A stretch of DNA of 64,000 nucleotides from Crocinitomicaceae bacterium (GCA_021325675.1 JAJTCM010000003.1:496001-560000), one strand, 5' to 3'; counted from the first letter of the stretch, positions 19,896 through 30,212 are shown. Notes: generated by a model not told the origin, from the sequence alone. Numbers and translations are program-made.

Positions 19896-21209
19896 TCACT
19901 CGTATAAAAGATATTTCGCGCGGACCTTACGGAATTCCTGGATTCCCGGTCTCCACGAATGACGGATTTCTTTGGCTGACCAACCTTCATACAATTGGCG
20001 GCGCAGCTCGGAAGTACCCGCAAGGCGATCGAAAAAATGCGGCTGGTTGATGAATTCCACCGTATCACCGAGGTATTTTTTAGCCGCGATCAGCCAGCTG
20101 AGGTTAATGTCAAACATGTGTTTTCCGGCGGCTTCCGTGAGATCAAGCCCGTTACACATGCGATTTTCCCACAAAGGATTTTTGGCGCCGATGTTTGGTG
20201 AAGGCATAAAATTAAAGCCCAGGTTTGTAGGGAAAAGCGGGTGACCGATGATTTCAAACGGACGTTCTGTTCCCCGGCCAACACTGACAGTTGTAGCTTC
20301 AAAAAAGCAAAGGCTAGGATAAAGCGCCACAGAAACATCCGATTTCAGGTTCGGGCTCGGCGGAACTTTCATTTTGTAAGGCATTTTACGGTTGTAGTTT
20401 TTACAGCTGACAACCTGCAGGTCGCAGTAAGCGCTGTCGCTCAGCCAGCATTCACCGTTGATCATCAAAGCGTATTCACCGATGGTCATCCCGTAAACAA
20501 TCGGAACGGCATGCATCCCGATGAAGGATTTATAGCGCGGCTCACGTACAGGCCCGTCCACGTAATGCGTATTCGGGTTGGGCTTATCAAGCAGGATGAG
20601 CTTCTTTTTGTTTTCAGCGCAGGCCTCCATCACGTAATGCAAAGTGGAAATGTAAGTGTAGAAACGTACGCCTACATCCTGTACATCAAAGATAATCACG
20701 TCCACATCGGCAAGCTGCGAAGGCTTCGGTTTTTTATTGCTTCCGTAAAGAGAAATAAGCGGAACACCTGTTTTTGGATCAACGCCGCTGTAAACTTTTT
20801 CCCCGGCATCTGCATCCCCGCGGAAACCATGCTCCGGCGAAAAAACTTTCTGGATCCTGATCCCAAGTGAAATCAATGTATCAACCAAATGTGTATCCCC
20901 GACCATGGAAGTCTGGTTACCAACAATTGCCACGCGCTTATCCCGCAGGGAATCAATGTAAAGGTCGAGACGCTCGTTACCGAGAATAAGTGGCAGATGT
21001 TTGACACGCTCTACCGCTGCCTCTTCAATTTCAGGGTGGGCTTCGGTAATTTCCTGCTTTTCAACAACCGCTTCTTCCTTCTCTTTGTTGGAAAAAGGAT
21101 TATTTACACCACAGGATGCGAGGAAAATCAATAAAAAACTTTTCAGGCACAAAAGCTTTGTGTACTTTCGCACTGTAAATATGTTCTGTTTGAAATTCGA
21201 GTTCTTCAT
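19896..21209 (-). CDS. DUF1343 domain protein (NamZ-like exo-beta-N-acetylmuramidase), lipoprotein
   Basis: RVAIVGNQTSMVGDTHLVDTLISLGIRIQKVFSPEHGFRGDADAGE; lipobox LLIFLASC; exact start uncertain (ATG 21209 or a TTG near 21150). Confidence 0.87.
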   Translation of the reverse strand: MKNSNFKQNIFTVRKYTKLLCLKSFLLIFLASCGVNNPFSNKEKEEAVVEKQEITEAHPEIEEAAVERVKHLPLILGNERLDLYIDSLRDKRVAIVGNQTSMVGDTHLVDTLISLGIRIQKVFSPEHGFRGDADAGEKVYSGVDPKTGVPLISLYGSNKKPKPSQLADVDVIIFDVQDVGVRFYTYISTLHYVMEACAENKKKLILLDKPNPNTHYVDGPVREPRYKSFIGMHAVPIVYGMTIGEYALMINGECWLSDSAYCDLQVVSCKNYNRKMPYKMKVPPSPNLKSDVSVALYPSLCFFEATTVSVGRGTERPFEIIGHPLFPTNLGFNFMPSPNIGAKNPLWENRMCNGLDLTEAAGKHMFDINLSWLIAAKKYLGDTVEFINQPHFFDRLAGTSELRRQLYEGWSAKEIRHSWRPGIQEFRKVRAKYLLYE

Positions 21210-22842
21210 AGCATCCAAAAACCTAAAAAACGAAGTCGGCGGTAAAACCATTTCCCGGCCCATCGTGAAAATATCCGTAATCAGTATCAGCCTGGCCGTC
21301 CTGGTCAACCTGATTACTATTGCTGTCGTTATCGGTTTTCAGCATGAAGTCAGTGACAAAGTACTTGGTTTCGGCTCCCACGCTTTTATAAGTTCCTCAG
21401 CTTCTACTTCTTTGTTCGAAAACGAGGCAATTTTAAAAGAGCAGACTTTCCTTCAAGACCTTAAAAATCAGACTTTTATTAAAAACATCCAACCTATAGC
21501 TTACAAGCCGGCTATTTTCCAGACCGACAAAAGTAAGTTTAAAAGCCAAGAAATACAAAGTATTTTAGTAAAAGGTGTAGATCAAAGTTACGATTTTAGT
21601 TTTTTCCGTCAAAATTTAATCGCCGGAAGACTCCCGGATTACGACAAAAGCCACAAATCGGATGAAATTCTCATTTCAAAGCGTATTGCGAAAGACCTGG
21701 ATTACACATGCGGAGACACCGCCCGGACCTTTTTCGTTAAAAACCAGCCTGTGCGGCGGAACTTTAAAATCGTCGGGATTTTTGAAACCGGCATGGAGGA
21801 TTTTGATAAAAAAATTGTGATCTCCGACATCCGCCACATCCAGGAACTGAACGATTGGGGGATCCAGGCTTCGGTTGATGTGCTCGACACCCTGGCAAAC
21901 GGCTACCTCGTCATCAAAGCCAATGCCGTTGGCGGAAACGCGAATTACCGGTATGATTGGGGCAAAGGCTACGGAAATTACGCCGGTTTTACCTGGTACC
22001 CGGTGAAAGACACCGTTTTCCGCGTCATAGTTTCCGATTACTGGATGTTTATTGACGGAAAAGGTGAGCAAACTTCCATTCCCGACACTGCTTACCTGGA
22101 GGTAAAAGTAAAAGCTGCTTCGGAAAGCCATCTTCCAATTCCGCTTAACAGCGACGGAACTGTTAAAAAAGAATACGACGGAATGACTTTTTTTATCAGG
22201 ATTCCCGAACGCAAGGTCAGCTTCCGGAAAACCGACGGGAAAGGGAGCTACCGCAATTATATCGGCGCTTACGAAATCAATTTTAAATCCTGGGACAATT
22301 TTGATCAGAACATCGATCTCCTCAAAAAGAAGGTCAACTTCGTCCAGGCCTCCGAAGAGGAAGATTTACGCGTTACGAGCCTGAAAGAAAACCAGGAAGA
22401 AATTTTCGTCTGGCTGTCTTTTCTTGATATCAACGTCTGGATCATTATCGTGCTGATGCTTGTCATCGGGATTATCAATATGGGATCAGCAATGCTGGTA
22501 CTGATTCTTATCAAAACGCCGTTCATTGGCCTCATGAAAGCAATGGGCGCAAATAACTGGATGATCCGTAAAATTTTCCTCATCCAGGTCGGTTACCTCA
22601 TTTTACGGGGTATGTTCTGGGGCAACCTCATCGGGATCAGTCTTTGCCTTTTACAGGATTATTTCAAAATTTTCAAGCTTAACCCCGAAGTGTATTACCT
22701 GAACGCCGTTCCGATCGAGCTGGGCCTTGTTTCCATTTTTTGGGTCAATGCGCTGACACTTATTGTTTGTCTTTCCGCTATGCTGATCCCGTCTTACGTT
22801 ATTTCCCGCATCAACCCGGCGCGGTCTATTCGTTTTAATTAA
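21181..22842 (+). CDS. FtsX-like permease family protein (LolC/E-like ABC transporter permease)
   Basis: FFIASKNLKNEVGGKTISRPIVKISVISISLAVLVNLITIAVVIGFQ; C-terminal GLMKAMGANNWMIRKIFLIQ; start trimmed to MFCLKFEF. Confidence 0.88.
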   Translation: MFCLKFEFFIASKNLKNEVGGKTISRPIVKISVISISLAVLVNLITIAVVIGFQHEVSDKVLGFGSHAFISSSASTSLFENEAILKEQTFLQDLKNQTFIKNIQPIAYKPAIFQTDKSKFKSQEIQSILVKGVDQSYDFSFFRQNLIAGRLPDYDKSHKSDEILISKRIAKDLDYTCGDTARTFFVKNQPVRRNFKIVGIFETGMEDFDKKIVISDIRHIQELNDWGIQASVDVLDTLANGYLVIKANAVGGNANYRYDWGKGYGNYAGFTWYPVKDTVFRVIVSDYWMFIDGKGEQTSIPDTAYLEVKVKAASESHLPIPLNSDGTVKKEYDGMTFFIRIPERKVSFRKTDGKGSYRNYIGAYEINFKSWDNFDQNIDLLKKKVNFVQASEEEDLRVTSLKENQEEIFVWLSFLDINVWIIIVLMLVIGIINMGSAMLVLILIKTPFIGLMKAMGANNWMIRKIFLIQVGYLILRGMFWGNLIGISLCLLQDYFKIFKLNPEVYYLNAVPIELGLVSIFWVNALTLIVCLSAMLIPSYVISRINPARSIRFN

Positions 22843-22935
22843 GATCTGGCAATCTATCCAAAAAAAATCCTCATTCATTTGCTTTTCCTGAAAATAATTG
22901 TAATTTGGTGTCAAAATTAGAAAACCCGGAATCAC

Positions 22936-24555
22936 ATGATACCAGAAGAATACGTTGAAGCTCCCGTATCGCTGAGCCTCACACCTTATGCCGGACCGTG
23001 GACCCAGGCCCATGCTGCCCATCTGCTCCGCAGGACACTTTTCGGCCCGAAACTGGCACAAATCAACGCAGCAGTAACAAACGGAATGGATGCCACGGTA
23101 GCCCAGTTGCTTGTTGCACCGGCATTTGCCCAACCCCTGACGCACGATACCAATGACAGTATTGTTTCCCAGGGCTCGACCTGGATCGGCGCTGTTTGCC
23201 CGACCAACCCGATTGATATTGATACGACTGAAACTTCCCGCAGGCAATCACTTATTGGCTGGCAGTTTGAGCGGCTCAACATGGAAGGGGTCAGTATTTA
23301 CGAAAAAATGTGCCTTTTCTGGCAAAACCATTTTGCAGCCGAATCAACGTTTGATTCCCGGGCGACATACAACTACCTGCACCTTATCCGGACACATGCG
23401 CTGGGCAATTTCAGGCAGTTTGTCAAAGATATAACGATTGATCCCTGCATGCTGATTTTCCTGAATGGCGCCCAGAACAACCAGTTCAGCCCGAATGAAA
23501 ATTATGCGCGTGAGTTACTGGAGCTTTATACCATCGGGAAAGGCCCGCAAATCGGTGAAGGCGATTATACAAACTATACCGAGCAGGACGTCATGCAAGG
23601 AGCAAAAATCCTGACAGGCTGGAATGTCGAAGGCTTCCTGAGCAATACGGAAACTACCACTTCTTCGGTTTTTGTGCCGATCCTCCACGATACATCCAGC
23701 AAAACGCTTTCCGCACATTTCGGCAATGCTGTAATCAATGATGCAGGTGCCAGCGAATATGCGAACTACATTGATATTATTTTCCAGCAGCCGGAAACCG
23801 CAAAATTCATCTGCCGCAAAATTTACCGCTGGTTTGTGAATTATGATTTAACCAGTGAAGTCGAAACAACTGTCATCGCTGACCTGGCCGATATTTTGAC
23901 CGCCAATAATTATGAAATCCTGCCGGTGATCGAAACCCTGCTGAAAAGCGAGCATTTCTATGATTCAAGTGTCCGTGGGGCCATTATCAAAAATCCGCTG
24001 GAATACATGTTCTCCATGTTGAACACAACATCCACGCAGCCTGCGTTCGACCTTAACATCAATTACCGCATGTACCTTTCCCTCTACTGGGCGAGCGCTT
24101 CGCTGGGCATGGCTTATCTTCAGCCACCGAGTGTTGGCGGTTGGCCGGCTTATTACCAGGCACCGAATTATACCAAATTATGGATCAATTCCAGCTACGT
24201 CAAGCTGCGTTTTGACTTTGCAAGCTATATCGCGCTTTGGGGCGGGATCAATGTGGATGGAAACCGTCTGCCGATCAATCACCTGGGTTTCCTGGATTCC
24301 TTATCACTTCCAAGTGATGCACCGCAAGTGATCGAAGATATGGTAACCGTTTTCTGCCCGAAAGGATTGACAAGCACGCAAAAGCTTTTGTTAAAAGCAG
24401 TATTGACAAATGGCCTGCCGGATTTCGAATGGACCCTGCAGTACAACGAATATCTCGCCAACCCGGGCAATACAACTTATTCCGACCCGGTGAAACAGCG
24501 TATTGGCCTGACTATTGACCAGATTTTTAAAATGCCCGAATTTCAAACGATTTAA
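22936..24555 (+). CDS. DUF1800 domain-containing protein
   Basis: HAAHLLRRTLFGP, FWQNHFAAES, NENYARELLELYTIG. Confidence 0.92.
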   Translation: MIPEEYVEAPVSLSLTPYAGPWTQAHAAHLLRRTLFGPKLAQINAAVTNGMDATVAQLLVAPAFAQPLTHDTNDSIVSQGSTWIGAVCPTNPIDIDTTETSRRQSLIGWQFERLNMEGVSIYEKMCLFWQNHFAAESTFDSRATYNYLHLIRTHALGNFRQFVKDITIDPCMLIFLNGAQNNQFSPNENYARELLELYTIGKGPQIGEGDYTNYTEQDVMQGAKILTGWNVEGFLSNTETTTSSVFVPILHDTSSKTLSAHFGNAVINDAGASEYANYIDIIFQQPETAKFICRKIYRWFVNYDLTSEVETTVIADLADILTANNYEILPVIETLLKSEHFYDSSVRGAIIKNPLEYMFSMLNTTSTQPAFDLNINYRMYLSLYWASASLGMAYLQPPSVGGWPAYYQAPNYTKLWINSSYVKLRFDFASYIALWGGINVDGNRLPINHLGFLDSLSLPSDAPQVIEDMVTVFCPKGLTSTQKLLLKAVLTNGLPDFEWTLQYNEYLANPGNTTYSDPVKQRIGLTIDQIFKMPEFQTI

Positions 24556-24565
24556 ATCAAGATAG

Positions 24566-26122
24566 ATGAAAAGAAGAACCTTTGTCAAAAATTTGTCTCT
24601 TGCATCGGTAGCAGTACCGTTTATGTTCAAAGATTTAAAGTTTGAAGCCATTTCCAAAAAACTGTTCGAACATTCGCGCTTTGCTGAAGACCGCGTTTTG
24701 GTTATCGTGCGTCTCAACGGCGGAAACGACGGGCTCAACACGCTCATTCCGTTGGATCAGTATGATAATTTAATGCTCCAGCGGCAAAATGTTATTATAC
24801 CCGAGTCATCCATTATCGGGCTGACGGCTACGAACGGTTTTCACCCGTCCATGACCGGGATGGCAAACATGTTCAACAGCGGTAATCTCGCAGTGATCCA
24901 GAATGTCGGCTACCCGGAGCAAAACCGCTCGCATTTCCGTTCGATGGATATCTGGTCTTACGCAAGCCTTGATCCGGCAACAAATACCGGCTGGATGGGA
25001 CGCAATTTCGACGCGCACTTTCCGAATTTCCCGGATGAATACCCCAATACGGATTACCCGGACCCTTTTGCCATCAGCATGGGCTACGAAGTTTCGGCCA
25101 CCTGCCAGGGATTGATGGGTAATTTCTCGCATACAGTCGACGACCCTTTCCAAACGGTAAATGTCGGTAACGGCTCAGCGGTTAATGACGGTACGTATTA
25201 CGGCAGTCACATGGAATACCTGAGCACCATCATTGCGCAGACAAATGCTTACGGGGGACAGGTAAACGACGCAGCCAATAACGGAAGTACGGAATCTGCG
25301 TTATATGATGAGGACAACCCGCTGGCAGTTCACCTGCGTTATGTAGCGCAAATGATTTCCGGGGGATTGAAAACCAAGGTTTACATTGTGAATATCAACG
25401 GTTTTGACACCCACTCCGAACAGGTGGAAGAAGGCGCAACAACAACCGGTACGCACGCCAACCTGATGAAAATGGTTTCCGATGCAATTGCGGCTTTCCA
25501 GGACGATTTAAATTTGATGGGGCTCAACCAGCGTGTTGCAGGGATGACTTTCTCCGAATTCGGGCGCCAGGTTGCATCCAACGCGAGCCTCGGAACGGAT
25601 CACGGTGATGCCGCTCCCCTTTTCCTCTTCGGTTCCTGCCTGAGCGGAACGATTATCGGACCAAACCCAATTATTTCCGACACGATTGAAGACCAGGCCG
25701 GCTTACCGATGCAGATCGATTTCCGTGATGTATACGCTTCCATTATCCGCGACTGGTTCCAGGTAGAGGAAGACTCCGTCCAGGCTATGTTTGAGCATAC
25801 GGTTACTTTTTATCCTTTGCTGCGCGCATGCAACCTCGGGATCAGTGACCTGTCGAAAATCGCTTTTGAATCGCTGGTATACCCGAACCCTTGCGTGAGC
25901 CACGCCACACTTAAATTCCTCTGCAAAGACGAATGGGTGAAAGCGGATATCTACGATATGAACGGGCGTCTCATCCAAAACCTCGTTGACAGGCAGCTCG
26001 ATCCGAATAAACATGAAATTCCATTCGATACAGATAAGCTTCCGCTGGGAACTTACCAGGTTTACATTCAGAAAAAGTCCGGGAACGAAACCGTGAAATT
26101 TGTGAAGCTGAAGACGAATTGA
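24566..26122 (+). CDS. DUF1501 domain-containing protein with T9SS C-terminal sorting domain
   Basis: MKRRTFVKNLSLASVAVPF; VLVIVRLNGGNDGLNTLIPLDQYDNL; C-term VYPNPCVSHATLKF...GTYQVYIQKKSGNETVKFVKLKTN. Confidence 0.93.
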   Translation: MKRRTFVKNLSLASVAVPFMFKDLKFEAISKKLFEHSRFAEDRVLVIVRLNGGNDGLNTLIPLDQYDNLMLQRQNVIIPESSIIGLTATNGFHPSMTGMANMFNSGNLAVIQNVGYPEQNRSHFRSMDIWSYASLDPATNTGWMGRNFDAHFPNFPDEYPNTDYPDPFAISMGYEVSATCQGLMGNFSHTVDDPFQTVNVGNGSAVNDGTYYGSHMEYLSTIIAQTNAYGGQVNDAANNGSTESALYDEDNPLAVHLRYVAQMISGGLKTKVYIVNINGFDTHSEQVEEGATTTGTHANLMKMVSDAIAAFQDDLNLMGLNQRVAGMTFSEFGRQVASNASLGTDHGDAAPLFLFGSCLSGTIIGPNPIISDTIEDQAGLPMQIDFRDVYASIIRDWFQVEEDSVQAMFEHTVTFYPLLRACNLGISDLSKIAFESLVYPNPCVSHATLKFLCKDEWVKADIYDMNGRLIQNLVDRQLDPNKHEIPFDTDKLPLGTYQVYIQKKSGNETVKFVKLKTN

Positions 26123-26155
26123 TTTAACGCTCCATAAATAATTTTTGAAATTATT

Positions 26156-26197
26156 TGTTCCCAATACGGGAACATTATCTTATTTTTAGTACCTTTG
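26156..26197 (+). promoter_or_regulatory. higBA promoter region with inverted-repeat operator candidate
   Basis: TGTTCCC-AATAC-GGGAACA (26156-26174, 7-bp perfect arms) upstream of TACCTTTG (26190-26197), ATG at 26207. Confidence 0.65.
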
Positions 26198-26206
26198 TAT
26201 TAAACC

Positions 26207-26509
26207 ATGAAGAATATTGTTGCGTTAAGAACTTTAAAAGAACACTGGGAAAAACCCGGAAGAGAAGATTCCGAACAGCAATTGAAAGCATGGTACCATG
26301 AAGCCAAACAGGCGGAGTGGAGCAATCCGAATGAGGTGAAAGCCAAATATCACAGTGCAAGTATCGTAGGTGATAACCGCATTGTTTTTAATATTTGCGG
26401 CAATAAATATCGCCTGGTTGTTAAAATAAACTATGAGTCACAGTGGATTTTTATTCGCTTTGTTGGAACACATAAAGAATATGATAAAATCAATGTGACA
26501 TTAATTTAG
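26207..26509 (+). CDS. higB: Type II toxin, HigB family
   Basis: LKEHWEKPGREDSEQQLKAWYHEAKQAEWSNPNEVKAKYHSASIVGDNRIVFNICGNKYRLVVKINYESQWIFIRFVGTHKEYDKI. Confidence 0.92.
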   Translation: MKNIVALRTLKEHWEKPGREDSEQQLKAWYHEAKQAEWSNPNEVKAKYHSASIVGDNRIVFNICGNKYRLVVKINYESQWIFIRFVGTHKEYDKINVTLI

Positions 26510-26516
26510 TATACAG

Positions 26517-26867
26517 ATGGAAGCAAAATTAATTAAAACAGAAGCTGATTATAACCGTACATTAGCCCGTATCGATGAACTATTCGATGCTAAACCAGGC
26601 GATAAAAATTACGATGAGGCGGAGCTCCTGATGGTTCTTGTTGAATTATACGAACAGGAACATTACAAAATCGATGCCCCGGACCCGATTGAAGCGATTA
26701 AATTCAGAATGGAGCAGCTCAACATGAAACGGGTTGATCTGGCAAAATATTTCGGTACCCGCGGCAGGGTGTCTGAAATCCTGAACCGTCAACGAAAACT
26801 GACACTTGAGATGATCCGTAAGCTTCATAAGGAATTTGGAATTCCCGCAGAATCACTTTTAGCTTAA
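26517..26867 (+). CDS. higA: Type II antitoxin, HigA family (HTH)
   Basis: PIEAIKFRMEQLNMKRVDLAKYFGTRGRVSEILNRQRKLTLEMIRKLHKEFGIPAESLL; immediately after higB. Confidence 0.92.
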   Translation: MEAKLIKTEADYNRTLARIDELFDAKPGDKNYDEAELLMVLVELYEQEHYKIDAPDPIEAIKFRMEQLNMKRVDLAKYFGTRGRVSEILNRQRKLTLEMIRKLHKEFGIPAESLLA

Positions 26868-26877
26868 GACTTAAGTT

Positions 26878-27765
26878 TTATTTTTTCAAAGAAGCGTAAT
26901 ACCCCAGCTTATACAAATTAAACAAGATCAGCGAAACGTTTCCTTTTTCAAGGGAGCGGCGGATTGGGTTTTTAAAGATTTGGCAGAAGAAAAGCACTAA
27001 TCCTAGTATTTTCCTTGCTTTTAAGCGTTTGTAAAAGGCCAGCAAAGCGACATTTTGCTGCAAACGGGCCGGATTTTCCATTTTTTGTTCAATAGAAACG
27101 AGGTTGCGAATGCCTTCTTCCGTTTTGCGCAGGAAATTTTCGTTGGTCTCAATATCGCCGTTCAGTACCGGGTTTTCGATTTGCGTTACCGGGATTTTGC
27201 GCTCCATCAGTTCCAGGCCGAAAAGCGTGTCTTCATGACCGTAACCGCTCAGGCTTTCGTCGAACGGGATTTGCTCAAACAAGGATTTCCGGATGACAAA
27301 ATTGTTCGTCATAAAAGACCTTGCGGGGTTTTTCTGCCGTTCGGAAGCGGGCTTGCTTTCGCGGTAAACACCGTATTTCCAGCTTAGCATTTTTTCCTTT
27401 CCCGGTTGTTCTGCCGGATAAATGCGGCCGCCGGCAATTACAAAAGGATTGTTCTCCAGTTCCTGGATATAATTCACGAGGAAGTTCCTGGAAATTATGA
27501 GCGAGTCACAATCAAGGAATAATAAATAATCAAAGCGGGCAAATTCCAGAAACAGGTTACGAATTCGCGAACGCCCCCTGTTTTCTGTCAATTCCAGGTA
27601 CGTATGTTTCTGACAGGCAGCAGCATTCTCTTCCCTGAAAAGAGAAGAGCCGTCATCCAGCAGGATCAGCTCGCTTTCAACCCCCAGTTCCGACATTTGG
27701 CGTGAAAGCTCTTCCACCAGTGGGGAGACAGGAAAATTATATACCGGGATGCAAATACTTATCAT
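26878..27765 (-). CDS. Glycosyltransferase family 2
   Basis: MISICIPVYNFPVSPLVEEL...ELILLDDGSS...NRGRSRIRNLFLEFARFDYLLFLDCDS. Confidence 0.9.
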   Translation of the reverse strand: MISICIPVYNFPVSPLVEELSRQMSELGVESELILLDDGSSLFREENAAACQKHTYLELTENRGRSRIRNLFLEFARFDYLLFLDCDSLIISRNFLVNYIQELENNPFVIAGGRIYPAEQPGKEKMLSWKYGVYRESKPASERQKNPARSFMTNNFVIRKSLFEQIPFDESLSGYGHEDTLFGLELMERKIPVTQIENPVLNGDIETNENFLRKTEEGIRNLVSIEQKMENPARLQQNVALLAFYKRLKARKILGLVLFFCQIFKNPIRRSLEKGNVSLILFNLYKLGYYASLKK

Positions 27766-27872
27766 TACATTTATTCCTGACAAACTTATGAAAATCTTTC
27801 AATGACTGTTAAAAAAAGTTAAGCCCTTACGTCAGGTAAATACTTTCACCTACATTCGTTGAACCCAAAAAT

Positions 27873-29501
27873 ATGAAGAAAATACGGATCAATTTCATCG
27901 TTTTACTGGTGAGCATTGCTATGATAGCTTTGCTGATTATCCAGTTATTCCAGACTGCCCAGCTTTACGACAGGAAATCGACCCAATTCAAAAACCACGT
28001 ACAAACGGTGCTTGACCGGATCGCCGTTCACCACGAAAAAGCGGAGGACATCCGCCGCTACCTGCAGGTGATGAACAAGGATTTCAGTGGGCGCTACAAG
28101 GATATCCTGAAAAAAGAATTCCAGAATTTGCTGGCGGCGCAAAAATCCATTTCCATTAAAGACACTTCAATTCTTGAAAACGGGGAAATTAAGAACTACC
28201 TTATTATTCAAGGAAAAGCTTACGATACGATTTCGGGCTTAACAGCCGAACACCGCGTCCTGGCCAGGGACGTGCGCCACCTCCGGGAATTGTTCAACAA
28301 AGAAACCGGCGCAATCCCAAACAGCGATTCGATGTCTGTTTCCATTCAGCTCGATCAGCGCGTGATGCAGCAGATTTTCCGGAAAGCGACTTTTGTCAAC
28401 GAAATGATGGTGGAAGCCTTCCGCAGCAATGTTTACGGCGACCCTTCCAAGCGGATCGATGTGGAATTCCTTGATTCTGTAATTGCACACGAAATTACTT
28501 TAGAAAACCTGCCCAAAGATTACGAATTTGTTGTCGCGGACGAAAAAGGCAAACCAATCAGCTTTGATCCCAAAAAACAGCATATCCCGGTGTATTACCA
28601 GGTTGGGATGGATACCAGCGGCGTATTGAGCACAACGCTTTTCCCGCAGAACATGTTTGATGAAAAGCTGAACCTTTACCTGCGCTTTCCGGCGCAAAAC
28701 AGTTTCGTACTCAAGGAAATGGGTTCCATGCTGATCGTAAACATCGGTTTGGTACTGCTTATTGTTGTCGCTTTTTCTTTTATGTTCAACACGATCCTCA
28801 CACAGAAAAAGCTCAGCGAGATGAAAAACGATTTCATTTCCAACATGACGCATGAGTTCAAAACACCGATTTCTACAATATCACTCGCTTGCGAAGCATT
28901 AAATGACAAGGACATGGTGAAGGCCAGCTTTGAAACTTCCCCTTTCATCAAAATGATCGCCGACGAGAACAAACGCCTGGAAGTATTGGTAGAACGAATT
29001 CTCCAAAGCGCCGTGATCGACCGCGGGGAGCTGAAGCTCAAAACGGAAAAGCTGAACCTGAACGAGATCATCCACCAGATCTGCAACAATGCCCAATTCC
29101 GGATCTCAGGCTCCAAAGGCGAGATCAAAAAACATTTTCCGCTCGAGCCTGTTTATATTAACGCTGACCGGGTCCATACAACAAATATTATCTCAAACCT
29201 GATCGATAACGCTATCAAATACAGCAAAGACGCACCTAAAATCGATGTGACGCTCAGAAGGGAACACAACAAGATCCATATATCGATCCAGGACCAGGGC
29301 GTCGGGATTTCGAAAGAGCATTTGAGCAAAATCTTCGATAAGCTTTACCGCGTCCCGACAGGTAACCTGCATAATGTAAAAGGCTTCGGGCTGGGCTTAA
29401 GCTACGTGAAGGCGATTGTCAATTTAAATAACTGGAATATCCTTGTGAAAAGCAAGCCGAATGAAGGCTCCACTTTCACGCTGGTAATTCCGCAAGCATA
29501 A
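27873..29501 (+). CDS. Two-component sensor histidine kinase
   Basis: ISNMTHEFKTPISTISLACEAL; NLIDNAIKYSK; GFGLGLSYVKAIV. Confidence 0.95.
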   Translation: MKKIRINFIVLLVSIAMIALLIIQLFQTAQLYDRKSTQFKNHVQTVLDRIAVHHEKAEDIRRYLQVMNKDFSGRYKDILKKEFQNLLAAQKSISIKDTSILENGEIKNYLIIQGKAYDTISGLTAEHRVLARDVRHLRELFNKETGAIPNSDSMSVSIQLDQRVMQQIFRKATFVNEMMVEAFRSNVYGDPSKRIDVEFLDSVIAHEITLENLPKDYEFVVADEKGKPISFDPKKQHIPVYYQVGMDTSGVLSTTLFPQNMFDEKLNLYLRFPAQNSFVLKEMGSMLIVNIGLVLLIVVAFSFMFNTILTQKKLSEMKNDFISNMTHEFKTPISTISLACEALNDKDMVKASFETSPFIKMIADENKRLEVLVERILQSAVIDRGELKLKTEKLNLNEIIHQICNNAQFRISGSKGEIKKHFPLEPVYINADRVHTTNIISNLIDNAIKYSKDAPKIDVTLRREHNKIHISIQDQGVGISKEHLSKIFDKLYRVPTGNLHNVKGFGLGLSYVKAIVNLNNWNILVKSKPNEGSTFTLVIPQA

Positions 29502-29519
29502 CTTATTAAAACAAAACTC

Positions 29520-30212
29520 ATGGAAAAAAAACTGAACATTTTACTTGCTGAAGACGACGACAACCTGGGCTTATTGCTCCATTCATTTCTCAAATCCAAA
29601 GGCTTCAACGTAGAGTTACTGCGCAACGGCAAGCTGGCTTTTGAACGTTTCAACCAGGCTGCTTTCGATTTCTGTATCTTTGATGTGATGATGCCCGAGA
29701 TGGACGGTTTTACGCTTGCAAAGGAAATCCGTGAAATTGACAAAAAAGTGCCGATTCTTTTCCTGACAGCCAAATCCATGAAGGAAGACAAGCTGGAAGG
29801 ATTTTCAATCGGCGCGGATGATTATATGACCAAACCTTTTTCCATGGAGGAATTGCTCGCCCGCATCGAAGCCATTATGCGCCGCTCGGAAACGACCCAA
29901 AATGTGGAAGATGACGTTTATATGATCGGCAATATCAAATTTGATTCGCAATCGCGTCTACTCTATACGCAAGGCGAGCCAACCAAGCTGACAACGAAAG
30001 AAAACCAGCTGCTCAAGCTGCTTTGCAAAAACAAAAACGAAATCCTCGACCGCCAGGCTACGCTGCGTGCTATCTGGGGCGACGACAATTATTTCAACGG
30101 CCGGAGCATGGATGTCTACATTGCCAAGCTGCGTAAATTGCTGCGCGAAGACGACCGCATTGAAATCATGAATATCCACGGGAAGGGCTTTCAGCTTTTA
30201 GTGAAGAACTGA
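29520..30212 (+). CDS. OmpR/PhoB-family response regulator
   Basis: ILLAEDDDNLG, DVMMPEMDGF, FLTAKSMKEDKLEGFSIGADDYMTKPF; winged-helix C-term. Confidence 0.95.
   Translation: MEKKLNILLAEDDDNLGLLLHSFLKSKGFNVELLRNGKLAFERFNQAAFDFCIFDVMMPEMDGFTLAKEIREIDKKVPILFLTAKSMKEDKLEGFSIGADDYMTKPFSMEELLARIEAIMRRSETTQNVEDDVYMIGNIKFDSQSRLLYTQGEPTKLTTKENQLLKLLCKNKNEILDRQATLRAIWGDDNYFNGRSMDVYIAKLRKLLREDDRIEIMNIHGKGFQLLVKN

Noticed and set aside
22651-23247. 198-aa minus-strand ORF spanning the FtsX-like/DUF1800 junction
   Set aside because: Overlaps two well-supported genes; no domain signature.
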